Shown here one piece after another: positions 17,712-27,467 of a stretch of DNA of 41,063 nucleotides. The number at the start of each line of letters is the position of its first letter. The first letter of the stretch is position 1. Location: the IMG/VR virus record IMGVR_UViG_3300042516_001797, positions 1-41,063 of that record. One strand, given 5' to 3'. The notes under the pieces are model-generated. The model did no database searches, was not told where the DNA came from, and saw only the letters and a program-made list of their open reading frames with translations. The position numbers and the translations under genes are program-made. Source of the DNA: a virus.

Positions 17712-18392
17712 TTATCTAGTATATGTTACAGGAAGCACAAATCGTGAACCATATAACTCATTTGTAATAATAACTTTTGTAGATTTAGATGATCCATTGA
17801 TGATGTCTTGTATTGGTTTACCCAATAATGCAAGTCTAACAACATTTGTTTGAGCATCTACTGATGATAATCCAGAAATAGTTTTTGAATTACCAGAAAT
17901 ACTTGTTCTAACACCTGAACCTGCACCAACTGGTTGTAAATCAATATAAGTAGTATCTAAAATTGTAGCAGAGTATGTTTGACTCTGTAATTGAGTACCA
18001 CCAATTTGACCAGTATATTGAAGTGTTTCAAATTCAATAGTTGTTCCAGTTGTAGGTTGTGTTGTATAGTTTATTGTTATAGAAGTTCCACCTGGTTTAA
18101 CAAAATTGATATAAGGGATTGCTACTGTACTCTTTTCGAGTGTAATCAATTTGTATTTCATTGATTGTGTTTCGTCAGGAATTGCCTCTGTAATTGGCAT
18201 ATTTTCTATAACTGAACCGAAATAGTCACTTCCCTCTGGATGTGAAGGATTCCATAAATCGTAATCAACTTCATCATCAGACAAAGCAAATTGTGTAATA
18301 TTAAAATTACCACGGCCTTGTGCTAAAAGTTCTCGACCTTTTTTTGTAAGAATTGCGTCTACGGTAATAACGCTGTTGTTTAAATAACCCAT
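17712..18392 (-). CDS. Probable small virion structural protein (226 aa)
   Basis: The N-terminus MGYLNNSVITVDAILTKKG, followed by RELLAQGRGNFNITQFALSDDEVDY, resembles a conserved but uncharacterised phage protein found beside tail genes; this is from memory and not checked. The rest is beta-rich with Thr/Ile repeats and a C-terminal segment, VVRLALLGKPIQDIIN, that vaguely recalls the LAVAKL-KPI ending of the array proteins. It sits just before the array, after a 58-bp gap, and has a strong AGGAG site six bases before its ATG. A tail or baseplate component is inferred; no specific function is claimed. Confidence 0.7.
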   Translation of the reverse strand: MGYLNNSVITVDAILTKKGRELLAQGRGNFNITQFALSDDEVDYDLWNPSHPEGSDYFGSVIENMPITEAIPDETQSMKYKLITLEKSTVAIPYINFVKPGGTSITINYTTQPTTGTTIEFETLQYTGQIGGTQLQSQTYSATILDTTYIDLQPVGAGSGVRTSISGNSKTISGLSSVDAQTNVVRLALLGKPIQDIINGSSKSTKVIITNELYGSRFVLPVTYTR

Positions 18393-18450
18393 ATTATACT
18401 CCTATGAAAAAAATTATTTACTATAATAAATATATCATTCCAATATTTTA
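18393..18450 (-). promoter_or_regulatory. 58-bp AT-rich gap with ATATTTAT motif
   Basis: The gap between the 1344-aa gene and the 226-aa gene holds ATATTTAT (minus strand, 18433-18426) about 33 bases upstream of the start. The same core recurs in the gaps before the genes starting at 35706, 38633 and 40895. A short aaatat/atattt inverted repeat is also present but weak. A promoter at the head of the array operon is plausible, not shown. Confidence 0.4.
18399..18403 (-). promoter_or_regulatory. Strong Shine-Dalgarno for the 226-aa virion protein
   Basis: On the minus strand AGGAG sits six bases before the ATG at 18392, among the clearest ribosome sites in the window. It fixes the start and suggests high expression of this small structural protein. 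Confidence 0.7.
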
Positions 18451-21400
18451 TCAATCTTTTTTGACTAAACTGGAATATTTCTTTATTCCTATTAGTTGAT
18501 TTGGTGAACCAGTTAAAACATTTACTTCAACTATTGGTCCACCGTCAGGTGTTACAGATGGTATAGGTATATCATTTATACCTTCTAAATTTTTACCAAT
18601 AAGTTTTGAACCTGCAAATCTATGATTTTGTATACCTAATGGTAAATTATCAGAGTTTATGTGTTCAGCATCAGATAGGGATGACGAACTATAAATATTT
18701 GAATTGTAATTGGCTGCACTACTGTAAAAGAAGTTATATTTTTTATAGTAACCGTCACTTCTACTTGTTCCAACTTGATTGAAAACCGCAGTATATTTGG
18801 ATTTATCATTTAATTGAATATCCCATCCTGGACCATATCCATTATCTACTGTTCCAGTAACTTTAACAATATTGTCTCTTCTATATGTAGTTGTTGGTGT
18901 TATAGGAATTGGTATTATCGAAACATTTGATGTTCCATCACTTAACGATGCCCTTGCTCTTATAGATACAGATGTCAATAGTGAAGTTGTATAGGAAAGT
19001 ATACCTGTATTTATTGCACTAATTTTTGCAGATAAATTTGTTTTATATTCCTTGAAACTAGCAACCAAATCTTTATTAAAAACATTTATCTTTGTTTTTG
19101 TTTGATTGTAATTACCGATTGTTTTGTAAACAATATTTCTTTCACCTTCAATATCTTGAATTTCAGCAACTACATCATCTACAACTTCATATTCACCCGA
19201 AATATCTTCAATATTACTTCCAAAATTTTCGTCAAATCCAACTAATACAGTTCCTCGATTTGAACGATATGATGCCTTTGGTTTTGGTAATTTTGATATG
19301 TCATTGGTATCAACAACTACTTCTTTTTCTGCAGAAAATTCTCTGTTTACTTTTACTTTTGATCTTTCTAAAATATTCGGTTCTACTACCAAACCAACTA
19401 TTTCATTTGTTCTGAGTGGTAATGTTTGGCGTATTTGATCAAATATACCAAAATCATATTGTGCAATCAAACGAATATAAGCAGTAAAATCATTTTTGTT
19501 AGGATATTTTTTCCAATATTCTCTAGCAAACCACTTTAATCTTGGGTATTCATCAGAATTAACAGATGAATATTCACCGAAGAAATCATCAATAGCAACA
19601 TTACCTATCGACTCATAAATATCTTCGTTAATAATATGTTGTGGAGAAAAAGCAACCATCAATTTATTTGAATCAATAGAGTATCTATCAAATGATGTTA
19701 CAGCAAATGATTCATCAACTTTTAATCCAGAAATCAATGATGCAGAATCTATCCTAACCTTTTCACTAAATGGTGTATTATTTGCAACAGTTGCAATTTC
19801 CATATTGTATGTTTCTACAATAGACTCAAATGCACCAGAATTAAAATTGGAAAAATAAGCATTTTTTGAAGAACTATAAAATGTCTTTTTATTTTGGTCT
19901 GGATGAGAACTTGCTAAACTTGTTGTAACTGCAATATCAAACGGTTGCCAAAACTTCCATTGTGTCTGTAAATCATAGAAAGATGATGTTGATGTATTAC
20001 CGTTATATGCACGAGCGGCAAGAACATGATTATCAAATGATGATGTATTTAATATTCTTGACCAATATCTCATTTCATATATTGAACCAGACAAAATTTT
20101 ATTTGTCTGTGGATTTGATCCCGAACCTATGTATAGAATACCATCAGATGACCAAGAACGATTGTAACTACCACTTAAACTTCCAGTAACAACAATACTT
20201 GCAGATTTTTCTATTGCAAGTTTACCATATTTTGCAGTCTTTACAATCAAATCATATATTTGATTAGATGCAGTATCATCAGTAGAATACCTTCTACCGA
20301 AATAAAGATTCAATGGAATATCATCATAAAAATATTCATCTGTTATAGAAGCTGTAGCATAAGTTGTACCATTACCCAAATATAAAGTCAATGTTCCCTT
20401 TTCTACATCAGTTCCATTTTTATTCATGGTTACATACCAATCAAGTCTACTGCCTGACATTTTCTGTAACAATGTTTGTTCCGGATCCTTAGAATAATCA
20501 TACAATTTATTTGGTTCCATCTTCCAACGGAAAGTCATTGTATCTGGATATTGCCAACTACCTTGTTCATTATTTACTCGTTCCCAAGGAACACTTACAT
20601 AATGTTGTCTTGTTGGTAGTGGATAACTTCCAGAAAAATTCAAATAATATGTATGTTTTTCCCATTCTGTTCTTGGAACTACGCCCAAATCTGCATTATC
20701 TGGTCCACCATATTCTCTTATTGAAAGAATAGTTTGTGGTATACCATATGCAGATAACAACGCCTTTATTCCTCTTGCAGTTCCTTTTGATTTGTAAATA
20801 TAAGGAAGATTGTTTAATATTCTTCTCCAAACTTCTTTTGTTCTTTCTTCTTCTGATTTAGCAAGATATTTACCAACCGTATTTTTTCCAGTCCAAATTG
20901 GTGAACCGCTGCCACTCACACCAAGAGCATATTCCCAAAGGTCTTTTGCTTGTGTTCCATGTGATAAAGTCCAACCTAAATTTTTTGTTGTTTCAAATAT
21001 TAAATCTTGTGAAAGCCCGTCTTTTGGGTGTTCTTCTCTTAAATTCTTTTTTAAAATATGATCGGTATAAAGATATAAAATATCAAAATGTTGTCCAACC
21101 ATATTAACAAATGTTGTGAATTGTTCGTTATCACCAGAATCTCTTAGATGTTCTGGAATTGCATAACTTAATCCACTATGATTGTGCATATCATAGTCTG
21201 TTGCAAGATCCATTAAGTTTGAATACCAATCTAATGCATCACTTGAAGAAACAGAATATAGTTTATATGCACCTTCTTTTGTTGATATACTATAATTGGA
21301 AGATGTTACTTCGTATTTTGGATATGGAGTTATTGATGCAGTCGCCTGTGAAGTATAGTAATTACTTCCAGTTGTTTCATAATACAACCATTTTTCAAAA

Positions 21401-22485
21401 TCATCAAAACCACCAATTACTTTATCACGCAAATTTGTTACATTTATTTTATTAGTTGATACTGAACCGGTGTATGAATTTAATAAATCAAGTTCACCAT
21501 TATAGTGTTCAATCAATTCAACTTTGTAAAAGAAATTTGCCAATCTTTCTTCTGCGGAAGAATATACAATAAAGTTTTGAAATTCTCTAAAATCAACATT
21601 TAGTTTAACGGAACTTCCACTATTAGTAATATATCGGTTTAATATTTCTTGTGATGTTTGAAGATTTGATGATAATATATCATTCCAAGATTTATACTGA
21701 GTTTCAGTTGTAACCCAATAATCATAATCAACTTCAAAATTTGGTCCTTTTACAAATGGTATTTTCTTTACTTCATCTTCTCTTAATATTAAAACATTGT
21801 CAATCCAAGGTTTCAATATTTGACTACCAACCCAACATTCATAATATAAGTCTAAATCTGCTGGCAGTTCTTCATACAACTTAACATAAAAATGTGTAGA
21901 GTTACCATCTGAAGCAACATTTACAACATCTACAATTTTGTTTTCACCAAAGTTTAATACAATAGGTGGTTGATGAACCATTGAAGAAAAATATGCCAAT
22001 ACAAATTGTCTTAAATCCTGTAAGGATTGTTCATTCTCTGGATTCTTTAATGATAATCTTAATTCTTTTCTATCCGCAGAAATATCAGATATGAACATTC
22101 TATTTGGATTGGATGCACCACCTATAATGTCTCTAAAAAAGTTGTAAACAACTTTATATGATCCAGGTGGTAAATTTAAGTCTTGTTGTAAATGTTTATG
22201 AACATCAACTAAAACATAACTTCTTTCTACTTGAGCACCTTCCACTATTTCATTTCTTTTTTCTATTTGAAATGGAATATCGTATAAAGTTGCACCATCG
22301 ATATATGCAGTATTTGGTAAGAATGCATGAAGCTCTAATCGTGTTGGATTACCAATATCATCTGCTGGATATAGTGCAGGAATAACCAATCGTCTGTTTA
22401 TATCTGGAACATAAAATCTTGTTCCTCGTATTGGATCTTTTGCCGATAGAATTTCTTCTAAATTTTTATATTCAAAATTTGCCAT
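18451..22485 (-). CDS. Large baseplate wedge-like protein (1344 aa, gp7-position)
   Basis: The order gp25-like, gp6-like, two intervening genes, then this very large protein mirrors the T4 order 25-6-7-8. Residues ~455-585 include FTTFVNMVGQHFDILYLYTDH and, near 555-580, NLPYIYKSKGTARGIKALL, a motif seen in tail protein I/wedge-type proteins. A LamG-like stretch occupies about 690-860 (ILYIGSGSNPQ, SGSIYEMRYWSRILNT), suggesting an inserted carbohydrate-binding jelly roll. A late segment (YWKKYPNKNDFTAYIRLIAQYDFGIFDQIRQTLPLR) looks like a conserved wedge helix region. It is inferred to link wedges to the tail periphery. Assignment to gp7 is positional and should be treated as tentative. Confidence 0.7.
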   Translation of the reverse strand: MANFEYKNLEEILSAKDPIRGTRFYVPDINRRLVIPALYPADDIGNPTRLELHAFLPNTAYIDGATLYDIPFQIEKRNEIVEGAQVERSYVLVDVHKHLQQDLNLPPGSYKVVYNFFRDIIGGASNPNRMFISDISADRKELRLSLKNPENEQSLQDLRQFVLAYFSSMVHQPPIVLNFGENKIVDVVNVASDGNSTHFYVKLYEELPADLDLYYECWVGSQILKPWIDNVLILREDEVKKIPFVKGPNFEVDYDYWVTTETQYKSWNDILSSNLQTSQEILNRYITNSGSSVKLNVDFREFQNFIVYSSAEERLANFFYKVELIEHYNGELDLLNSYTGSVSTNKINVTNLRDKVIGGFDDFEKWLYYETTGSNYYTSQATASITPYPKYEVTSSNYSISTKEGAYKLYSVSSSDALDWYSNLMDLATDYDMHNHSGLSYAIPEHLRDSGDNEQFTTFVNMVGQHFDILYLYTDHILKKNLREEHPKDGLSQDLIFETTKNLGWTLSHGTQAKDLWEYALGVSGSGSPIWTGKNTVGKYLAKSEEERTKEVWRRILNNLPYIYKSKGTARGIKALLSAYGIPQTILSIREYGGPDNADLGVVPRTEWEKHTYYLNFSGSYPLPTRQHYVSVPWERVNNEQGSWQYPDTMTFRWKMEPNKLYDYSKDPEQTLLQKMSGSRLDWYVTMNKNGTDVEKGTLTLYLGNGTTYATASITDEYFYDDIPLNLYFGRRYSTDDTASNQIYDLIVKTAKYGKLAIEKSASIVVTGSLSGSYNRSWSSDGILYIGSGSNPQTNKILSGSIYEMRYWSRILNTSSFDNHVLAARAYNGNTSTSSFYDLQTQWKFWQPFDIAVTTSLASSHPDQNKKTFYSSSKNAYFSNFNSGAFESIVETYNMEIATVANNTPFSEKVRIDSASLISGLKVDESFAVTSFDRYSIDSNKLMVAFSPQHIINEDIYESIGNVAIDDFFGEYSSVNSDEYPRLKWFAREYWKKYPNKNDFTAYIRLIAQYDFGIFDQIRQTLPLRTNEIVGLVVEPNILERSKVKVNREFSAEKEVVVDTNDISKLPKPKASYRSNRGTVLVGFDENFGSNIEDISGEYEVVDDVVAEIQDIEGERNIVYKTIGNYNQTKTKINVFNKDLVASFKEYKTNLSAKISAINTGILSYTTSLLTSVSIRARASLSDGTSNVSIIPIPITPTTTYRRDNIVKVTGTVDNGYGPGWDIQLNDKSKYTAVFNQVGTSRSDGYYKKYNFFYSSAANYNSNIYSSSSLSDAEHINSDNLPLGIQNHRFAGSKLIGKNLEGINDIPIPSVTPDGGPIVEVNVLTGSPNQLIGIKKYSSLVKKD

Positions 22486-22505
22486 TAAAAACCCTAACCA
22501 GATTA

Positions 22506-23411
22506 TTATATTGGGAATATCTTATCAATAGCCTGTTTAGAACTATCGGTATCTTTTACATTTCTAACTCTTGTATTTGCTTCGTTAATCTTAACGGCAC
22601 TTATATTCGCCTGTTGTCTTGCATCACCTGCAACAGTTGTTGCTTGCTGTATTTCACCATCTTGTCTTTGATTATCAACATTTATATTATTTACAGCAGA
22701 AGAAAGCTGTGTTGTCTGTGCCTGTAAATTATTTATTTGTGTATCTTGTTTTCTATTTTGTGAACTTATATTATCAACAAGTGCTGTTTTAAGATCAGTT
22801 GCCGCTTTAGCAGATTCTTTTCTTTGTCTTTCAACTTCAATTTCCATTTTAAATAATTTTTCATCATTCTGTTTTTGCATAGCAATAGTTGCATCCCTTT
22901 GTGAATCAGCTCGTGAGGATGCCTGTGCTCTTTCCGATGAAACAGCTGATATTACTGTATCAAACTTAGATATAGTTTGTAATTGATCATCTATTATAGA
23001 ATCTTTTCTACTAATTTCATCTTTGAGAGTTTCTATTTTTGCCTGCATTGCAATAGTTGAATTTGAATCTTCATTTACTAAATTACCCAAATCTTTCAAA
23101 AATTGTTGTTTAGCAAGTTCTTTTTTCTGGTCAGGTGTTAATGAATCTAACCCAACCGAACTACCTACCATAGCAGATAATCCACCTGGTGTTAATGCCT
23201 GTCTTTCTATTTCTTTTATTTTTCTGAATAAATTTGATTCGGATGAAATTGCATCTGGAAGTGACTTAAATCTATTATCAACTATGTAAGTAAATTCACC
23301 TCTTAGGTATCTACCGTCAATTACAGGAACTTCAATAAATCCTTCATTTTTATTTATACTATCTTCCGTATAAGATATTATTTGATGTGTCATTTCATCT
23401 CTTTTAATCAT
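22506..23411 (-). CDS. Coiled-coil protein of the baseplate cluster (301 aa)
   Basis: After an N-terminal ~60 residues with DGRYLRGEFTYIVDN, the protein is largely helical with long heptad patterns from about residue 115 to 290 (AKIETLKDEISRKDSIIDD, ERQRKESAKAATDLKTAL, TQINNLQAQTTQLSSAV). It is rich in Gln, Ala and Asp, without membrane or signal segments. It lies between the DNRLRE-like and 1344-aa proteins with short gaps. A trimeric fibre shaft, connector or scaffolding-like component is possible; no family was recognised. A GAGATAAT site precedes the ATG. Confidence 0.7.
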   Translation of the reverse strand: MIKRDEMTHQIISYTEDSINKNEGFIEVPVIDGRYLRGEFTYIVDNRFKSLPDAISSESNLFRKIKEIERQALTPGGLSAMVGSSVGLDSLTPDQKKELAKQQFLKDLGNLVNEDSNSTIAMQAKIETLKDEISRKDSIIDDQLQTISKFDTVISAVSSERAQASSRADSQRDATIAMQKQNDEKLFKMEIEVERQRKESAKAATDLKTALVDNISSQNRKQDTQINNLQAQTTQLSSAVNNINVDNQRQDGEIQQATTVAGDARQQANISAVKINEANTRVRNVKDTDSSKQAIDKIFPI

Positions 23412-23413
23412 AA

Positions 23414-24583
23414 TTATCTCGTAACCTTAAAGTAGTAATTATTATCAAATATCTGAACAGTATCTCCACCATCTGTTTCCACTTTCAATGCAATTCTGTA
23501 AAATCTTTCTGGTTGAAAAGAGTTCATCCAAACATTAAAATAACTACCTGTTCCATCACAACTAATTTTTGTACCGACTGTATCAAATGGTATTATCACT
23601 TCGTCTGTATGTGCATCTAAAATTTGATAATATGACGAAGATGGTAAATAATAATTTATAGTTTGATACGATTGTGTTGTATAGTTTTTCTGTGGATATT
23701 TTTTGTTAGCGTAAATTCTTATTCTTGCCTTTTCATCTTGTGAATAGAATTTTTTTAATTTAAGGTTTATGTTTAAATTATCAACAGATATTTGTGATAA
23801 ACTTCCTGTTACAAAAGTAGAATCATCCCATATTACATGAATTCTTGGAACATAAATTGTATTACTATCTGTTCCAAAAAATCGTAGACTGTTTAATGTT
23901 TGAGTTGAACCCTCAATTTCATCACCAAACTTTAATATAAGACCATCGTTCTCAAATCTTCCAGATCCAGTTACCCATTTTTTAGCAATTTGAGTAATAT
24001 CCATGTACAAATCGGAAGATTCAAATGAAAATGATTGTGTACATTCAAGATTATCATAATCCCACCAAGTTCCACCACCTTCTTTTGACCAATATGATGA
24101 TGTTACATTTGCCGAAAGATTTACGCCAAATAGAATATTTGCATCAACCCATGTTTGTGATAGGGTGTCCCATTCATAATTTGAAATAGTAGGTGGTATA
24201 TCCCATTCAGTTCCAACACTTTTTGCTGTTCTATATCTCCAAGATACACCGTCTGTTGTAACTGGTGTATTGAAAAATCTACCGGTTCCGTTTGTCCATG
24301 AAGAACTTAATGGATAAGCATAAACAGTATATTCTTGTGGAATTTCAGCAACATATGCGGATTTCATTGATAGATAGTATTTAGCATTTTGTGAAATTTT
24401 ATTAGCATTGATTCTTTCTTGAACTTCTGTAAAATCAAATTTCATCAATATTCTACTATTATACTTTGAAGAACTACCAACTAATTCGTGAGATAGTTCT
24501 AACAAAGAATCCAATCCGGTATTTTTAGTTTCAGTTCTTTCGTATATTGTTGCATCTTTCTGTGCATAAAGAGCGTAAATCAT
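23414..24583 (-). CDS. DNRLRE-like baseplate or tail protein (389 aa)
   Basis: The first ~230 residues match the plan of DNRLRE-type beta-sandwich domains: an opening KDATIYERTETKNTG, an SRILMKFDFTEV strand, WTNGTGR-type Trp/Gly segments, and the closing LYMDITQIAKKWVTGSGRFENDGLILKFG. The C-terminal part is another beta-rich domain (RIRIYANKKYP, FYRIALKVETDGGD). DNRLRE domains occur in secreted and surface proteins of bacteria and are thought to mediate binding. The gene overlaps the gp6-like gene by four bases (ATGA), placing it in the wedge operon near the position of T4 gp7/gp8. Peripheral binding or structural function is inferred. Confidence 0.7.
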   Translation of the reverse strand: MIYALYAQKDATIYERTETKNTGLDSLLELSHELVGSSSKYNSRILMKFDFTEVQERINANKISQNAKYYLSMKSAYVAEIPQEYTVYAYPLSSSWTNGTGRFFNTPVTTDGVSWRYRTAKSVGTEWDIPPTISNYEWDTLSQTWVDANILFGVNLSANVTSSYWSKEGGGTWWDYDNLECTQSFSFESSDLYMDITQIAKKWVTGSGRFENDGLILKFGDEIEGSTQTLNSLRFFGTDSNTIYVPRIHVIWDDSTFVTGSLSQISVDNLNINLKLKKFYSQDEKARIRIYANKKYPQKNYTTQSYQTINYYLPSSSYYQILDAHTDEVIIPFDTVGTKISCDGTGSYFNVWMNSFQPERFYRIALKVETDGGDTVQIFDNNYYFKVTR

Positions 24584-26469
24584 CCAAATGCCCTCACTCT
24601 ACCAATAATATCGTTATCGGGATATTTTATTTCAAAAATAGAAGGATCAAGTGATGGAAAAATTATACCATCTTTTGTTGCTTCTTGTATATTATATGCA
24701 TGTTTTGAATATCCAAGTGTTTGATCATATAGTGAATTTATTTTAACATCAACTACTGTTTGAACACCTTCAACTTTATCTAATTCTGTGAATACATTAC
24801 TCAATACTATTGGTTGATTTATTTGCCATTTTTTTATGTCAAAATATTGTTTTAGTTTATCGATACATCTTAGAATTACTTGATTTCCATTTTGATCAGG
24901 AAATGTTATTATATCAAATTCCAAACCAATATTTAAAATGTAAGCATCTCTAATGTTTATAGCATCCGTTAATATTCTATGATAATTTAGGTATGTTTTC
25001 AAATTTTCTTTTGTTGCATCATTTACCGTTGTTAGTTTTTGATTACCGTCATATCCTAGTACATAAAAATTTAATGCCAAATCATTTTGTATTCTGTCAC
25101 TATTGAATATGGATTCAGTAGTTAATTGCGTATCTTTTGTTATGTATGCCTTAGCAATAGAACCATACTTTGATGGAAGACTATATGCACGAATTATGTA
25201 ATCTTCTTTTGTTACTGCACGATTCTGTGAAGCAAAATATGCAAGTGCATTTTGACGAATTTCATTTATATCTTCACCAGTTTTGCCGCCACTTGATGGA
25301 TTTGGATTAGTTACTGCAAGACTTGATATTGCCTGTTGATACAATATAGAATCTAAACCAGTTTCATCTAGTAATATTGTTCTTGATTGTATTTTTGTTA
25401 AAACATCACTTGTGACATTATCTTGAACACCACTACCGATAGTATAATACATTTTTAATGTTGTATTATTTGGTGCAAGACCGTAAGTTTTTGTATACAA
25501 GAAATTTGATGGATCAATATCGACTGATGTTGATGTTTCAATTCCAGAAAGTGAATTACCAACTAAATCTGGATTTGGTATTAACAGTTCATCGTCTAAA
25601 TCAGAAACACCTGCACCAAATTGTATTTCAAATTTTTGATCATTTATTTGTCTTGAAACAAATCTTCTTGAAACTTTTCTCAATTTCAATAGATAGGGTG
25701 TTTCTTCTCTATATTTACTTAAAAATTTATCATTTCTCGATATGTTTATTGTTGGCTCAAATATAGTATCTTGTGCCAAAAACGGAACATGATACCACTT
25801 GTTACCATCCGAATCTATTGCATACAAAATATCTATCAAATTTGCTTCATCTAAAACAACTTTATCATAAGGTTTTGGATCATTAAATTCATAATCAACA
25901 GTTTTAATAACACCAGAAACTGCATTTACTGATTTTTTCAATAACCAAAATAAAACTTCACCATTAACATCAACTTCAAAAGGTGTTACTTCTGTTGGAT
26001 CTATTAAACTACTAAACTTAAAATCAACATAGTCTGTTGTTCTAAATTCAACTGCATTTCCATTATTTGCACCAACAACCATTCCAGGTTCTATTGAAAA
26101 TGCATAAGAATAATCCGGAACTATTTGACCATCAACCGTTTTTGCAGGAACTATTTGAAAAATATCCAATTTTACATTAGATGCAATCTTATTTTTTGGT
26201 TTATATCCAAGTGATTGTGCAAGATTTAATATGTTTGTTTTTTCAGAAGAATGTAATATCAAAGACTCTTGTAATGTAACATCCGTATAATAAGAAAGAA
26301 CATCGCCAACATATGCTGCCATCTCTAAAAACATCATACCAGGAGATGTTTCATTAAAGTCTTGATATGTATTTGGAAAATAATTTTTTGTAAAATCAAT
26401 AAGATTTTGCTTTAATGATGCAAAATCTCTTGATAAGTAACGAATATCCTTTTTTATTAAATCAGCCAT
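24580..26469 (-). CDS. Baseplate wedge protein, gp6/gpJ-like
   Basis: This 629-aa protein has the hallmarks of the gp6/baseplate J family. The N-terminal block is IRYLSRDFASLKQNLIDFTK, then YQDFNETSPGMMFLEMAAYVGDVLSYYTD and LNLAQSLGYKPK. A central region follows with GEDINEIRQNALAYFASQNRAVTKEDY, the conserved segment before the C-terminal domains. The length is close to T4 gp6 (660 aa). The protein is expected to form the ring that joins baseplate wedges around the hub. It overlaps gp25-like upstream by 8 bp and the DNRLRE gene downstream by 4 bp, so translation is tightly coupled. Confidence 0.93.
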   Translation of the reverse strand: MADLIKKDIRYLSRDFASLKQNLIDFTKNYFPNTYQDFNETSPGMMFLEMAAYVGDVLSYYTDVTLQESLILHSSEKTNILNLAQSLGYKPKNKIASNVKLDIFQIVPAKTVDGQIVPDYSYAFSIEPGMVVGANNGNAVEFRTTDYVDFKFSSLIDPTEVTPFEVDVNGEVLFWLLKKSVNAVSGVIKTVDYEFNDPKPYDKVVLDEANLIDILYAIDSDGNKWYHVPFLAQDTIFEPTINISRNDKFLSKYREETPYLLKLRKVSRRFVSRQINDQKFEIQFGAGVSDLDDELLIPNPDLVGNSLSGIETSTSVDIDPSNFLYTKTYGLAPNNTTLKMYYTIGSGVQDNVTSDVLTKIQSRTILLDETGLDSILYQQAISSLAVTNPNPSSGGKTGEDINEIRQNALAYFASQNRAVTKEDYIIRAYSLPSKYGSIAKAYITKDTQLTTESIFNSDRIQNDLALNFYVLGYDGNQKLTTVNDATKENLKTYLNYHRILTDAINIRDAYILNIGLEFDIITFPDQNGNQVILRCIDKLKQYFDIKKWQINQPIVLSNVFTELDKVEGVQTVVDVKINSLYDQTLGYSKHAYNIQEATKDGIIFPSLDPSIFEIKYPDNDIIGRVRAFG

Positions 26470-26965
26470 TATACAACGCCTCTTCTATTTGTAAATTTCC
26501 GGTAGTAGATATAAATATCTGTATTGGCAAATATATGTTTGTACCAGATATTTTTACAGATAATGATATTCCTATAGCATGGTCAGGTTCGTCTACCCTA
26601 CCATCCTCACTTAGATTTAATTTAACCTCTAAGTTTTCTATTAAAATATAAGGCATCCATGTACTTATTGCATCCCGTATTGTACCGTCTATTCTATCCA
26701 AAAAATCTTCCTCAGTTGTTATATTTTCAAACAGAATAAATTTTAATTCTGTTCCAAAATCAGGAAGCATATATCGTTCACCTTTTGCAGTCATTAACAA
26801 ATTTTTTAAATTTGAAAACACTTGTATTCTATTTGTATAACTTTGAAAAAATATTCCAGATGGATTATTAAATGGTATAGTTACACCAATAGGTTTTGCA
26901 TTTTTTATATTTGCATCACCTTCATTTAATAATACAGTTCTTTTTCTTCTAAATGTTGCTGCCAA
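26462..26965 (-). CDS. Baseplate wedge protein, gp25/gpW-like (TTG start)
   Basis: A 167-aa protein of the T4 gp25/P2 gpW lysozyme-like wedge family. The core FSNLKNLLMTAKGERYMLPDFGTELKFILFEN is the diagnostic segment, followed by an acidic helix and an IENLEVKLN strand. T4 gp25 is 132 aa; the extra length is an N-terminal basic extension and a longer C-terminal strand region. In T4 gp25 bridges the wedge and the sheath start point. The start codon is TTG, chosen because GGGAG lies six bases upstream and the conserved region begins well inside. It is followed by the gp6-like gene with an 8-bp overlap. Confidence 0.92.
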   Translation of the reverse strand: MAATFRRKRTVLLNEGDANIKNAKPIGVTIPFNNPSGIFFQSYTNRIQVFSNLKNLLMTAKGERYMLPDFGTELKFILFENITTEEDFLDRIDGTIRDAISTWMPYILIENLEVKLNLSEDGRVDEPDHAIGISLSVKISGTNIYLPIQIFISTTGNLQIEEALYNG

Positions 26966-26967
26966 AG

Positions 26968-27399
26968 TTATCTCCCTTTCTTTTCATCAATTTTTTTCAT
27001 AAGAGCAGAATAGTCTTTTGTTAATGCAGACATTACTTCTGTTGGAATTTCCGATTGTGAATAACCTTGTGGTATCGGTGTATTTCCTCTTTGATAACCA
27101 AATCCTTCAGCCATATCAGCAGTAAAACTAAATTCTTGTTCCATGTCTGAACTTTCTTGTAGTGTTCTGCGGGTTTCTTCAAGAATATCATTTATAGAGT
27201 TAAAATTTGAATTTAATGGTTTCTTTTTGGGTGTAGTATTTTCTGAAACTTTTTTATTTGTTTCTTTGTATAATGACATACCATGTGATATTGTATCAAC
27301 ATCACTTTTTTTACCATTCTTTATTTTCTTGTCCAATGCATACTCTATTTCTTCTCGTATTATTGAACGAATTTGTGAAAAAAACTTTTTGCTATCCAT
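26968..27399 (-). CDS. Small charged protein of unknown function (143 aa)
   Basis: The N-terminus FFSQIRSIIREEIEYALDKKI is an amphipathic helix, followed by a Lys/Asn/Ser-rich low-complexity segment and a second helical region (NSINDILEETRRTLQES). The C-terminal half contains Pro/Gly/Gln (TPIPQGYSQSEIP) and ends in a Lys-rich helix. No family was recognised. It lies immediately upstream of gp25-like in the same transcript, after a 68-bp gap. It could be a baseplate assembly factor or minor virion protein. The ATG has a weak AGGT site. Confidence 0.65.
   Translation of the reverse strand: MDSKKFFSQIRSIIREEIEYALDKKIKNGKKSDVDTISHGMSLYKETNKKVSENTTPKKKPLNSNFNSINDILEETRRTLQESSDMEQEFSFTADMAEGFGYQRGNTPIPQGYSQSEIPTEVMSALTKDYSALMKKIDEKKGR
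26972..26976 (-). promoter_or_regulatory. Shine-Dalgarno fixing the TTG start of the gp25-like gene
   Basis: GGGAG on the minus strand lies six bases upstream of TTG at 26965. The preceding stop (26968-26970) falls between the ribosome site and the start, so termination and reinitiation are coupled. Confidence 0.65.
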
Positions 27400-27467
27400 T
27401 GTTTAATTACCTATAATTGTTTCTAATAATTATCAAAATGAAAAAATATCGTTAAATTATACAAAAC
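27400..27467 (-). promoter_or_regulatory. 68-bp AT-rich intergenic gap
   Basis: This is the gap between the stop of the 1251-aa tail peptidase gene and the 143-aa gene. It is almost all A/T with only a weak six-base inverted repeat (ATAATT/AATTAT). It could hold a promoter for the wedge genes, but no motif is convincing and no clear terminator is seen. Confidence 0.3.
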
